Of a stretch of DNA of 64,000 nucleotides, positions 35,201 to 43,523 are shown in pieces. The notes under the pieces were generated by a model, which saw only the letters and a program-made list of their open reading frames with translations, was not told where the DNA came from and ran no database searches. How positions within the stretch are numbered: position 1 is the first letter of the stretch; each line of letters opens with the position of its first letter. This DNA comes from Sphingomonas sp. (GTDB lineage Bacteria > Pseudomonadota > Alphaproteobacteria > Sphingomonadales > Sphingomonadaceae): contig NZ_JAQZBC010000004.1 in NCBI RefSeq assembly GCF_029239295.1, forward strand, positions 62,001 to 126,000, given 5' to 3'. Both the position numbers and the translations under genes were made by a program.

Positions 35201-35519
35201 CCTGAACCTGGGCGATGTCGGGATCGGTGCCCTTTTCGAACGTTGCGGTGATCGACACCGACCCGCGCGAGCTGGATGACGAGGAGAAATACAGAAGGCC
35301 GTCGATCCCGGTGAGCTGCTGCTCCAGGATCTGGGTGACCGAATTCTCGATCGTCTCCGCGCTGGCGCCCGGATAGGTGGCGCGGATCGACACCTGCGGC
35401 GGCGCCACGTCAGGATATTGAGCAATCGGCAGGCCCATGATCGCGCCGACGCCCGCCATCATGACGATGATGGCCAGCACCCAGGCGAAGATCGGACGGT
35501 CAATGAAGATACGCGACAT
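32280..35519 (-). CDS. RND efflux permease (HAE1 family, AcrB/MexB type)
   Basis: A 1079-residue inner-membrane drug:proton antiporter. Family hallmarks: MSRIFIDRPIFAWVLAIIVM at the start, and the proton-relay Asp pair in LAIGLLVDDAIVVVENVER near residue 408. The duplicated six-helix bundles are separated by large periplasmic loops. The C-terminal half has LYESWSIPIAVLL and GLAAKNAILMIEFAEQ, with the proton-relay lysine at about position 940. Full length. It begins one base after the adaptor's stop and overlaps the outer-membrane factor. Substrates cannot be predicted. Confidence 0.96.
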   Translation of the reverse strand: MSRIFIDRPIFAWVLAIIVMMAGVGAIMGLPIAQYPDVAPPQVSIRATYPGASAETIENSVTQILEQQLTGIDGLLYFSSSSSSRGSVSITATFEKGTDPDIAQVQVQNSVQQALTRLPAQVQQQGVTVRKSNPDFLMIAGVYDESDRMTNRDVSDLMTSTLQDPLGRVQGVGDTNVFGSQYAMRIWLDPAKLASFQMMPGDVVSAIQTQNTEVAAGEIGGQPMPSEQMLNATVTAQSRLQTPQQFRDIILKTLPSGATVRVGDVARVELGSENYNASSRINGHPGAGIAILLAPGADALTTAELVKAEIARIAKTYPPNIKIAYANDSTDFIKLSIDEVVKTLIEAIILVVIVMFVFLQSWRATLIPTIAVPVVLLGTFAVFYLAGFSINTLTLFGLVLAIGLLVDDAIVVVENVERLLEENPDMTPREATIESMKEITVALVAIALVLSAVFLPMAFFGGSTGVIYRQFSLTIISAMVLSVAVAIVLSPALTATLLKQRHKKGEEQHQGRFARHFGWASERLDRASHWFNSNFERATERYVTATRRVIDRKWLFVAIYLVIVALLAVLFLRLPTGFLPTEDQGGAQVQFRLPAGATRGRTEEVQKAVEHYFQEYEKGNVRTMLTVAGGGGGGASGQNTGQGFISLTDWADRKGKDNSADAIVARAAAAFRAFRDAQVFALIPPAIRGLGQSEGFTMELQNTGGLSTSEFAAARDKLLAMANADSKLAGVRLSELPDIGTLRVNTDPQRIAALGLSQTDVNTTLSTAWGGRYVNDFVDRGRVKRVFVQGDAPYRDNPDSLNKWFVRGANGQMAPFSSFATTSWSQAPTTVSRFNGIQSFEFQGSAAQGGSSGDAMARIEELARQIPGTSVAWAGISYQERLSAGQAPLLYGLSIIVVFLCLAALYESWSIPIAVLLIIPLGLIGAVAFVTLRGLTNDVYLQIGLLTTMGLAAKNAILMIEFAEQEERKGARVIDAALTAARIRLRPILMTSLAFIFGVLPLAISTGAGANSRIAIGTAVIGGMFTATVLAIFYIPLFFVLVRRGFRDGMAKLRGDPTGHRPPEDNNVPPQGTPHLEQS

Positions 35520-35520
35520 C

Positions 35521-36717
35521 TCAGTCGCCCTTTGCCTTTTGCTGTTGCTTCAGCTGTTCGGGCGTGGGGGGCTTTGGCTGCTGCGGTGCGGACGCGGGCA
35601 CGGGACGGACCGCGCTATTGGGGCTTAGCCTGTTCGTTCCCTGGGTGATGACGCGGTCGCCCGGATTGAGCCCCCCGGTAACGATCCAGTTGGTGCCATC
35701 GGCGCGGACCGTCTGCACCTTGCGCTGCTGCGCCTTGTTGTTGGCGTCCACCACCCACACGGTCGCATTGCCCTGCGGATCGCGGGTCACCGCCTGCTGC
35801 GGGACGAGGAAGGCGTTAGCCTCGATCGCCTGGGCGAAGACCGCGCGCACGAACATGCCCGGCAGCAGCAGGCCGTTCGGATTGGGGAAGCGCGCGCGCA
35901 AGGTGACCGTGCCGGTCTGCTGATCGACCACCACTTCGGAGAATTCGACCACGCCGGTCTGGCCATAGTCGCTGCCGTCTTCCAGCTTCAGCCGGACGGC
36001 GGCGCTTGCCGGAAGCGCCCCGCCACTGGCGAGCTGGCGACGCAGCCGCAACAGCTCAGCGGCCGATTGCTGGATGTCGACGTAGATCGGGTCGAGCTGC
36101 TGGATCGTCGCGAGCGGATCGGCCTGGCTGGTGGTGACCAGCGCGCCGACGGTGAACAGCGATCGGCCGATGCGGCCGGTGATCGGCGCCGGAACCGTCG
36201 TGAAGCGCAAATTGACGCGCGCGGTTTCCAGCTGCGCGCGGTTTTGCGCGATGCTGGCCTCCGCCTGCCGCTGAGTTGCGACCGCGTCGGTATAGTCCTG
36301 TTTGCTGACGGCCTCGATCTCGGCGAGTGGGCGGAACCGCTCGGCCCGGACGCGGGCGGCGGCGGCAGTGGCCTGCGCGCTCGCGACCGCAGCCGACGCC
36401 TCGTTCACTGCGGCGCGATAGAGGCTCGGATCGATCTGGTAGAGCGGCTCGCCCTGACGGACCAGCGAACCCTCCTTGAACAAGCGCTTCTGGATGACGC
36501 CGCTGACCTGGGGGCGCACCTCGGAGCTTTGATAGGCGAAGGTTCGGCCGGGGAGCTCAGCCATCAGCGGGACGCGCGTCTGCTGCACGACGACATAGCC
36601 CACCTGTGGCGGGCCGCCGCCGTCACCCTTTCCCGCCGGCTTTCCGGATTCGCTGCTGCACGCCGCCAGAGCCACTGCGCCTAGCAACGCGAGCGTTCGC
36701 ACCTCTTTCAACCGCAT
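35521..36717 (-). CDS. RND efflux periplasmic adaptor (membrane fusion protein)
   Basis: A 398-residue lipoprotein adaptor. The signal ends with lipobox LAAC near residue 20. The barrel-sandwich hybrid begins at FAYQSSEVRPQVSGVIQKRLFKEGSLVRQGEPLYQID near residue 60, the coiled-coil hairpin lies near 100-150, and the beta-barrel domain follows (VSSEFRD-like region around GRIGRSLFTVGALVTT). The Gln/Lys-rich C-terminus is disordered. ATG 36717 opens the lipoprotein signal; the longer frame to 36795 has no signal. First gene of the efflux operon; no TetR/MarR regulator is adjacent. Confidence 0.93.
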   Translation of the reverse strand: MRLKEVRTLALLGAVALAACSSESGKPAGKGDGGGPPQVGYVVVQQTRVPLMAELPGRTFAYQSSEVRPQVSGVIQKRLFKEGSLVRQGEPLYQIDPSLYRAAVNEASAAVASAQATAAAARVRAERFRPLAEIEAVSKQDYTDAVATQRQAEASIAQNRAQLETARVNLRFTTVPAPITGRIGRSLFTVGALVTTSQADPLATIQQLDPIYVDIQQSAAELLRLRRQLASGGALPASAAVRLKLEDGSDYGQTGVVEFSEVVVDQQTGTVTLRARFPNPNGLLLPGMFVRAVFAQAIEANAFLVPQQAVTRDPQGNATVWVVDANNKAQQRKVQTVRADGTNWIVTGGLNPGDRVITQGTNRLSPNSAVRPVPASAPQQPKPPTPEQLKQQQKAKGD

Positions 36718-37002
36718 CAATCCAGCTTGCCCGTCAGATCCCTCGCCGACCGGGCACCCGCGGGTGACCGAACAATCGCTCGATACATTGACCATGATCT
36801 CCGCAGAAAGCGGTCGCTCCGGTGCGACAGCCCAGTGGCATCGTTATGTCTGTCGCGTAATCGGTTTCGACGGGGGTTGCCACCCTGAACATGTCGCAAC
36901 TTGTCGCACTGGTTACGTTGCGGAAACTTATCGTTCCACAAGGCGTTGCAGCAACCGGGGGATTCGAAACATCGGACGTCCCGGCGATAAGAAGGGGCGT
37001 TT
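36718..37002. promoter_or_regulatory. Divergent promoter region with one-turn direct repeats
   Basis: This 285-bp gap lies between the divergent efflux operon and tamA. It contains TGTCGCA at 36892-36898 and again at 36902-36908, exactly 10 bp apart, and a variant TGTCGCG at 36851. Repeats on one helical turn can be an activator or repressor site. No gene or RNA was recognised in the gap. Confidence 0.35.
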
Positions 37003-39207
37003 GTGCGGTTCAATTCGGGGTGTCATCGGTGGCTTGCGGTTGCGTTGGTTGCTGCATCGTCAGCGGCGAACGGACAGATGGCGAAGCCTGGTACCGCTCC
37101 GGCTGTTGGGCCTGACGCGCCTAAATCCGCGACTGCCGCGCAAGATCCGCAGAGCAACGAACCAATTGTCTCCGACGCGACATTCGATGCCGCTCTGCCG
37201 TCCCTCTCCGACGACATCAACGCGCCGCTTGAACCGATGCCTCAGCAGACGGTGCAGTCGCTGCCGTCCGGAACGCCATCCGCCGGTGCCCCAAGGAGCG
37301 GCGCCCCTACCGCTGACACCCTGCCACCGCCAACGCCTGAGGATCCGGCGCTGGATCAGCCGCTGCAGCCGCTGAGCGCAACAGATACGGTGCCGTTGCA
37401 GACGGCGGCCGACGTCGAGGGCGCCGACGCGCCCGAGATCAGGTACGAAACCGTTGTCCGCGGCTTGAAAGAGATCGGGCTGGAGGACGAGTTCATGTCG
37501 CTTTCGGCGCTCCGTGAAGGCGGCGGGAAAGCCGTGAACGCCACCCAGGTCAATGCGCGCGGCAGGGAGGACGAACAGCTTGCCGTCCGGCTGATGAAAT
37601 CGCTGGGCTATTACGACGGCACCGCCACCATGGCACTGGAGAGCATCCCCAACGAACCGGGGCGCCTGCGCGTCGTGCTGACCGCAACGCCGGGGCCGAT
37701 CTTCAAGCTGGGTACCATCAACGTCGTCGCGAACCCGACGGTGCCGCCCAATCTGATCCGCGAGCAACTGCCGCTGAAAACGGGAGAGCCGATCGAGGCT
37801 GCCCGCATTCAGGGTGCCGAGGCGAATGTCGCCTTGGTGCTGCCGCAGCGTGGCTATCCCTTCGTTGAAGTGGGGCAGCGCGACATCCTGCTCGATGACG
37901 AGACGCTGACGGGCGATTACACGCTGCCGGTGGAAACTGGCCCGCGGTCATCCTTTGGCGCGCTGCGGACCGAGGGCGACAAGGTGTTCGACCTCGACCA
38001 TCTCAGCATCTTCCCGCGGTTCAAGCAGGGCGAGTTGTACGACAACCGAATGCGCGACGATCTGCGCGAGGCGCTGATTGCGACCGGGTTGTTCGACACG
38101 ATCGGTGTTGAGCCGGTGCGGACCGGCCGGCCCGGCCCGGACGGGACCGAACAGGTCGACATGCTGGTCCGTCAATCCAAGGGCCCGTGGCGCAGTCTTG
38201 CCGGCAGCGCAGGCTACGGCACCGGCGAGGGCGTGAAGCTGGAGGGTGGCTGGACCCATCGCAATCTTTTCCCGCCCGAAGGCGCGCTGATCCTGGCGGC
38301 GGTGGCGGGGACGCAGCAGCAAGGCGCAGCAGCCACGTTCCGGCGGCAGAATGCCGGGCGGCGCGATCGCAGCTTCTTCACCGGCCTGACCGCCAGCCAC
38401 TCCAGCTACGATGCGTTTGATTCCTACACTGGGTCAATCTTCGCGCGCTGGGCCTATGACTCCACGCCGTTGTGGCAGAAGCAATTCACCTACGCCTATG
38501 GCGGCGAGCTGGTTGCCACGAACGAGAGTGTGTTCGATTTTGCGCGCAATGAGCGCGTGCGGCGAACCTATGGTATCGCTGCCCTGCCGACTCAGGCTGT
38601 GTGGGATAAGTCCAACGACCTGCTGAACCCGACACGCGGCTTCCGCCTGAAGCTGAACGTCAGCCCGGAGGCATCGGTGCAGGGAGAGGTGCGGCCCTAT
38701 GCGCGAACCATGATCGAGGCGACGGCCTATTATCCTGTGACCGAAAGCCTGGTGATCGCAGGCCGGGCGCGTGCGGGCTCGATCGTCGGCATTTCGCGTG
38801 ACGATCTGGCGCCCTCGCGGCGGTATTATGGCGGCGGTGGCGGTTCGGTGCGCGGCTACGGGTTCCAGCGCCTGGGCCCGCTGGAGCCGGTATCGTCGTT
38901 GAAGCCGAACGAGGATGGCGAAATCGACTACGCCGATCTGCGCCCCGTCGGCGGCCGAAGCATCAACGAATTCTCGCTCGAAGCGCGCTACCGCTTCGGC
39001 AATTTCGGCATTGTGCCGTTTATCGACGCCGGCAACGCGTACGAAAGCACGTTCCCCAATGCGTCCGATCTGCGCTTCGGCGCAGGCATTGGTGGCCGGT
39101 TCTACACCAATTTCGGCCCGATGCGCGTCGACGTCGCTACTCCACTCAATCCGCGACCGGGCGATCCCAAAGTCGCGCTTTACGTCTCGATCGGGCAGGC
39201 ATTCTGA
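37003..39207 (+). CDS. tamA: TamA-like Omp85 outer-membrane assembly protein
   Basis: A 734-residue Omp85-family protein that, with TamB, helps outer-membrane assembly. Signal peptide residues 1-25 end SAANGQ. A Pro/Ala-rich linker follows (about 30-145), unusual in E. coli TamA, then POTRA domains (about 145-400) and the 16-strand barrel. The barrel contains RGYGFQRLGP near 620 (the conserved RGY loop, GSVRGYGFQ) and ends KVALYVSIGQAF with the C-terminal Phe beta-signal. GTG 37003 has AAGGGG upstream. The stop shares a base with the tamB ATG. Confidence 0.9.
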   Translation: MRFNSGCHRWLAVALVAASSAANGQMAKPGTAPAVGPDAPKSATAAQDPQSNEPIVSDATFDAALPSLSDDINAPLEPMPQQTVQSLPSGTPSAGAPRSGAPTADTLPPPTPEDPALDQPLQPLSATDTVPLQTAADVEGADAPEIRYETVVRGLKEIGLEDEFMSLSALREGGGKAVNATQVNARGREDEQLAVRLMKSLGYYDGTATMALESIPNEPGRLRVVLTATPGPIFKLGTINVVANPTVPPNLIREQLPLKTGEPIEAARIQGAEANVALVLPQRGYPFVEVGQRDILLDDETLTGDYTLPVETGPRSSFGALRTEGDKVFDLDHLSIFPRFKQGELYDNRMRDDLREALIATGLFDTIGVEPVRTGRPGPDGTEQVDMLVRQSKGPWRSLAGSAGYGTGEGVKLEGGWTHRNLFPPEGALILAAVAGTQQQGAAATFRRQNAGRRDRSFFTGLTASHSSYDAFDSYTGSIFARWAYDSTPLWQKQFTYAYGGELVATNESVFDFARNERVRRTYGIAALPTQAVWDKSNDLLNPTRGFRLKLNVSPEASVQGEVRPYARTMIEATAYYPVTESLVIAGRARAGSIVGISRDDLAPSRRYYGGGGGSVRGYGFQRLGPLEPVSSLKPNEDGEIDYADLRPVGGRSINEFSLEARYRFGNFGIVPFIDAGNAYESTFPNASDLRFGAGIGGRFYTNFGPMRVDVATPLNPRPGDPKVALYVSIGQAF

Positions 39208-42200
39208 TGGTCGAGGCAAACGCACCCGCCACCACCGAGGTGATCATCGAGCGGCGGCCGCTGTGGCAGCGCATCGTCAAGTGGATCGGCATTGTGGTGG
39301 CCGCACTGGCCCTGCTGCTCCTGGCGATCGTATTTGGCATCAACACCGATCCGGGGCGGCGCTTCGTCGCCAATCAGCTGGGCAATTACACCACGGCCGG
39401 TGGCCTCAACATCAAGGTCGGGCGGATTGATGGTTCGCTATACGGCCGGATGGTGCTCACCGACGTGCGCGTCAGCGATCCCAAGGGCGTGTTCATCACG
39501 TCGCCGCGGCTGGACGTTGACTGGCGGCCGTTCGCCTTCGTCAACAATCACGTCAATGTGAAGAGCTTGCAGAGCGAGCTCATCACCATGGCGCGCAATC
39601 CCGAGCTGATCGCCCAGCCGAGCGATCCGAACGCGCCGCTGCTGCCCGATCTGGACATCGATATCGATCGCCTGCGCGTCGCACGCTTCGTTATGGAGCC
39701 GCCGGTCGCCGGGCGTCGTCACATCGCGCGGATCGATGGTTCGGCGCATATTGCCGACCGGCGAGTGCAGCTGATGGTCGATGCCGGCGCGTTGCGTGGG
39801 CCTGGCGTCGCCGGCGGGGACACGCTTCGCCTTCGGCTGGATGCGGTGCCGGACGATAACAAGCTGACGATCGATGCCCGGCTGTTCGCACCGGCCGGTG
39901 GTCTCGTGTCCGGGCTGGCGGGGACAAAGGCACCGCTGACCGCGACGATCGACGGCCGGGGCAGCTGGCAATCGTGGCAGGGCAAGTTGAACGCCACGCT
40001 GGGCGGCGGGCAGCTCGCTGATCTCAACCTGTCGGCACGCGATGGGCGTATCGCCGTCCGCGGCTCCACCCGGCCAGGCCTCTACCTTGAAGGGCCGGTC
40101 GAGCGGCTGACGGCGCCGCAACTGAACGTGGCGATCGATTCGACCTTGGCCGAGCGCCGCGCCGACACGCGGTTCAAACTTCGCTCCAGCGCGCTGGCGG
40201 TCGACGGTGGGGGCATCGTTGATCTGGCGAACAGCCGGTTCGGCAACTTTGCGGTGGACGCAAAGCTGCTGACGCCGGGTGCGATCGCGCCCAACCTGCG
40301 CGGCCGCGACGTGCTCGCCCGCGTCGTGTTGAACGGTGCCTTCGCGACGCCGACGGTGGACTATAAGGTTCGCGCCACCACGCTTGGCTTTGCCGAAACG
40401 ACCGTCGAAAACCTCTATGCCGAGGGGCTCGCCCGGATTGATGCCGACCGTATCCTCGTGCCGGTGCAGGGACGCGCCCGGCGGATTTCGGGGCTGAACC
40501 CTGCGCTGGGTGGCCTCACCACCAATGTGCGCATCGATGGCGACATCGCGATCGACATGCCGACGATTCTGTCGGACAACCTTCGCATCCGTTCGGACAC
40601 GATCGACGCAACCGCGATCATCGCCGCGAATATGGAAACGGGGCGCTACACCGGTGCGCTGAAGGGCCGGGTCAACAATTATCGCGTCGAGAGCGTCGGC
40701 ATCCTCAATCTGAACACTGACGCGGAGCTGGTGACGAAGCCCAATGGCGGGTTCGGCATCGTCGGGCGCGTGGGCGTTCAGACGCGCCAGATCTTCAACG
40801 AAGGCGCGCGCGACTTCCTGGGCGGCAATGCCGTCGCCTTCACGAACTTCGGCTATGACACCGACGGGATCGTGACATTCCGCAACATGAAGGTGACGGC
40901 GCCGCTGTTCCGCGTGACCCGTGGCGAGGGGCGCTATGACCTGAATACCGGCGCCGTAGCCGTGTCGGCGGATGCGTACTCCAACCAATATGGCCCGCTG
41001 TTCGCCCGCGTGAGCGGAAGTGCGGCGGCGCCAGTCGTCAATTTGCGCGCGCCGCGGCCGGGTGTCGGCATCGGCCTGGCCGATCTGAATGCCCGGATCG
41101 TCGGGCGAAACGGAGCCTATGCGGTGACGGCGACGGGCGGGACGACCTATGGGCCGTTCAACGCCGACGTTCTGGTCACACCGGGGGCGCAGCTGGCCAT
41201 CGACATCCGCCGCGTGATCTTCGCCGGCGTGAACTTTGCCGGGCGCGTTGTGCAGACCGCTGCCGGCCCGTTCAGCGGGCGGGTGCAATTTGCCGGGTCG
41301 GGCACGCGGGGTACCGTGCAGCTGGGCGGGCAGGGGCGCTATCAGACCGCCGCCATCAACGCCCGCGCGAATGCTGCGCGTTTCCCGGGCGATGTCGATT
41401 TCGTGATCGGCCGCGCGATCGTGAACGCCAACATCGTGCTCTACGATCAGCCGCAGGTGGTGGCGGACGCTCAGGTCGCTGACCTGCGCTACGGCCCGAC
41501 GGTGATCCAGGCCGGGCGCGTGAAGGTGAATTACGCAGGCGGCAGCGGAACGGCGCAGGCGCTGTTCACCGGGTCCAACAGCGTACCCTTCCGCCTCGCG
41601 GCGAATGCACGGCTGTCGCCTAACAATTATCTGGTGGCGTTGCAGGGACAGGCGAACAACATCAACTTCCGCACCGGCAATCCGGCGCGGATTACCAGCA
41701 GCGACGGCGTGTACCGCCTTGCTCCGACTCGTATCGTGTTCGACCAGGGCAGCCTGCGGCTCGCCGGCTCCTACGGCCGCGGCGTGAATGCGCAAATGCG
41801 GCTCGACAGCATGGACTTGTCGATCGCCAACGCGCTGGTCCCCAACCTCGGCCTTGGCGGCAAGGCGACGGGCAGCCTCGACTTCGCGCAGGCGAGCGCC
41901 GACGCTTTGCCGCAAGCCGATGCACGGATGACGATCACTGGCTTCCAGCGGTCAAGCCTGGCCACCGTGTCTGAGCCGGTCGATGTCGTCTTCGCCGGCC
42001 GTCTGGTCTCAAGCGGCGCGGAAGCGCGTGCGCTGGTGAAGCGCGGCGCCACCACGGTGGGCCGCATGCAGGCCTTCCTTCGCCCAATCGGCGGCGGTGG
42101 GTCCTGGGCGTCGCGCCTGATGGCCGCGCCGCTCAGCGGGGGCATACGCTACAATGGCCCTTCGGGCGTGTTGTTCAGCCTCGCTGGCCTCGCGGATCAG

Positions 42201-43427
42201 CAACTGAGCGGCCCGATCGTAGTCGCGGCGGATTTCGCCGGACGGGTTTCAGCACCGCGCCTAAATGGTCTCATCCGCGCGGACAGTCTGACCTATGACA
42301 ATGAGAGCTTCGGCACTCGCCTCTCGAACATGGCGGTGCGCGCACGGTTCAATAACGATCGCCTGCAACTCGACAGCCTGACGGCGCGTGCGGGTGACGG
42401 ATCGGTCCAGGCGCAGGGATATGTCAGTCTGGCGGCGGATCAGGGCTATCCGATGAAGATCGATGCGCAGTTGAAGGACGCTCGCCTCGCGCGTTCGGAC
42501 TCGCTGGGCGCCACGGCGACCGGCACGCTATCGGTCACCAACGGTCGCGGCGGCGGGCTCATCCGCGCTGACCTGACGATCCCCGAGGCGCGCTACCAGA
42601 TCATCCGGCAGGGCGCGGCGGAAGTGCCCGAGCTGACCGGGGTGCGTCGGAAGAGCGACATCCAGCCTGCGCGGATCACCGATCGGCCGCAGGCCGAACC
42701 CCAGTCGATGGGATTGTTCAAGCTCGATATCCGCGTGCGCGCCGACAACCAGCTGTTCGTGTCCGGCATGGGGCTGGAGAGCGAGTGGGAGGCCGACATC
42801 CGGGTCGGCGGAACGTCCGCGGCGCCTGTGATCAGCGGCGGGCTCGACCTGGTACGTGGTACTTACTCCTTCGCGGGCAAGCAGTTCGAGCTGGAGCAGG
42901 GCCGCGTCCGCTTCCGTGGTGGCGCGATGACTGATCCGGACATCGACATCCGCGCGACGACCGTGAATGACGGCGTGACCTTCGTCATCAACATCGGCGG
43001 CACCGGTCAGCGGCCGCAGATCACCTTCACGTCTAACCCGACGCTGCCGCAGGACGAGGTGCTGAGCCGACTGTTGTTCGGCACAAACCCCGAAAACCTT
43101 TCGGCAGTGGAGGCGCTTCAGCTCGCGTCTGCGCTTAACTCGCTGCGCGGATCGGGCGGCGGTCTGAATCCGCTGGGCAAGCTGCGCTCGGCAACCGGCT
43201 TCGACCGCCTGCGCATCCTGGGCGCTGACGATGCCACTGGCCGCGGCACGGCACTGGCGGCGGGCAAGTATCTCACGGATAATATCTATGTCGAGATTGT
43301 CACCGACGCCCGTGGCTTCACCGCGACGCAGCTGACGATCGCGCTCAGCCGCTCGCTCAGCCTGCTGACCCAGGCCGGTTCGTTCGGAGGGTCGAACGCG
43401 CAGCTTCGCTACTCGAAGGACTATTGA
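39207..43427 (+). CDS. tamB: TamB-like translocation and assembly module protein (DUF490)
   Basis: A 1406-residue AsmA/VPS13-like envelope protein. An N-terminal anchor helix lies at about 25-48, the middle is a long run of beta-rich repeats, and the C-terminal DUF490/TamB domain has GGLDLVRGTYSFAGKQFELEQG near residue 1210, NPTLPQDEVLSRLLFG near 1280 and the closing NAQLRYSKDY. TamB bridges inner and outer membranes and is implicated in lipid transport and barrel assembly. Its start is coupled to tamA (TGATG). A terminator-like stem follows. Confidence 0.93.
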   Translation: MVEANAPATTEVIIERRPLWQRIVKWIGIVVAALALLLLAIVFGINTDPGRRFVANQLGNYTTAGGLNIKVGRIDGSLYGRMVLTDVRVSDPKGVFITSPRLDVDWRPFAFVNNHVNVKSLQSELITMARNPELIAQPSDPNAPLLPDLDIDIDRLRVARFVMEPPVAGRRHIARIDGSAHIADRRVQLMVDAGALRGPGVAGGDTLRLRLDAVPDDNKLTIDARLFAPAGGLVSGLAGTKAPLTATIDGRGSWQSWQGKLNATLGGGQLADLNLSARDGRIAVRGSTRPGLYLEGPVERLTAPQLNVAIDSTLAERRADTRFKLRSSALAVDGGGIVDLANSRFGNFAVDAKLLTPGAIAPNLRGRDVLARVVLNGAFATPTVDYKVRATTLGFAETTVENLYAEGLARIDADRILVPVQGRARRISGLNPALGGLTTNVRIDGDIAIDMPTILSDNLRIRSDTIDATAIIAANMETGRYTGALKGRVNNYRVESVGILNLNTDAELVTKPNGGFGIVGRVGVQTRQIFNEGARDFLGGNAVAFTNFGYDTDGIVTFRNMKVTAPLFRVTRGEGRYDLNTGAVAVSADAYSNQYGPLFARVSGSAAAPVVNLRAPRPGVGIGLADLNARIVGRNGAYAVTATGGTTYGPFNADVLVTPGAQLAIDIRRVIFAGVNFAGRVVQTAAGPFSGRVQFAGSGTRGTVQLGGQGRYQTAAINARANAARFPGDVDFVIGRAIVNANIVLYDQPQVVADAQVADLRYGPTVIQAGRVKVNYAGGSGTAQALFTGSNSVPFRLAANARLSPNNYLVALQGQANNINFRTGNPARITSSDGVYRLAPTRIVFDQGSLRLAGSYGRGVNAQMRLDSMDLSIANALVPNLGLGGKATGSLDFAQASADALPQADARMTITGFQRSSLATVSEPVDVVFAGRLVSSGAEARALVKRGATTVGRMQAFLRPIGGGGSWASRLMAAPLSGGIRYNGPSGVLFSLAGLADQQLSGPIVVAADFAGRVSAPRLNGLIRADSLTYDNESFGTRLSNMAVRARFNNDRLQLDSLTARAGDGSVQAQGYVSLAADQGYPMKIDAQLKDARLARSDSLGATATGTLSVTNGRGGGLIRADLTIPEARYQIIRQGAAEVPELTGVRRKSDIQPARITDRPQAEPQSMGLFKLDIRVRADNQLFVSGMGLESEWEADIRVGGTSAAPVISGGLDLVRGTYSFAGKQFELEQGRVRFRGGAMTDPDIDIRATTVNDGVTFVINIGGTGQRPQITFTSNPTLPQDEVLSRLLFGTNPENLSAVEALQLASALNSLRGSGGGLNPLGKLRSATGFDRLRILGADDATGRGTALAAGKYLTDNIYVEIVTDARGFTATQLTIALSRSLSLLTQAGSFGGSNAQLRYSKDY

Positions 43428-43432
43428 GGGCC

Positions 43433-43478
43433 GGGGAGGGAGCTTACTTACACCGCAGTAAGTCAGCTCCCTTTCCCC
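43433..43478 (+). terminator. Terminator-like stem after tamB
   Basis: GGGGAGGGAGCTTACTTAC pairs with GTAAGTCAGCTCCCTTTCCCC around ACCGCA (arms 43433-43451 and 43458-43478, with small mismatches). The stem is long and lies 5 bp after the tamB stop. It has no good T-run, so it may end transcription only partly. Confidence 0.65.
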
Positions 43479-43523
43479 GTCTCACATGATGCGATACGCT
43501 CCTGCACAAGGAGAGCATCGGCC

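Noticed and set aside
36920..36945. GGAAC-like element on the minus strand before the efflux adaptor
   Set aside because: Spacer is 15 and the second box reads CGTA, so it does not meet the EcfG consensus.
39438..41915. 825-residue minus-strand open frame
   Set aside because: Complementary to tamB; low-complexity Arg/Gln/His content and no start site or domain.
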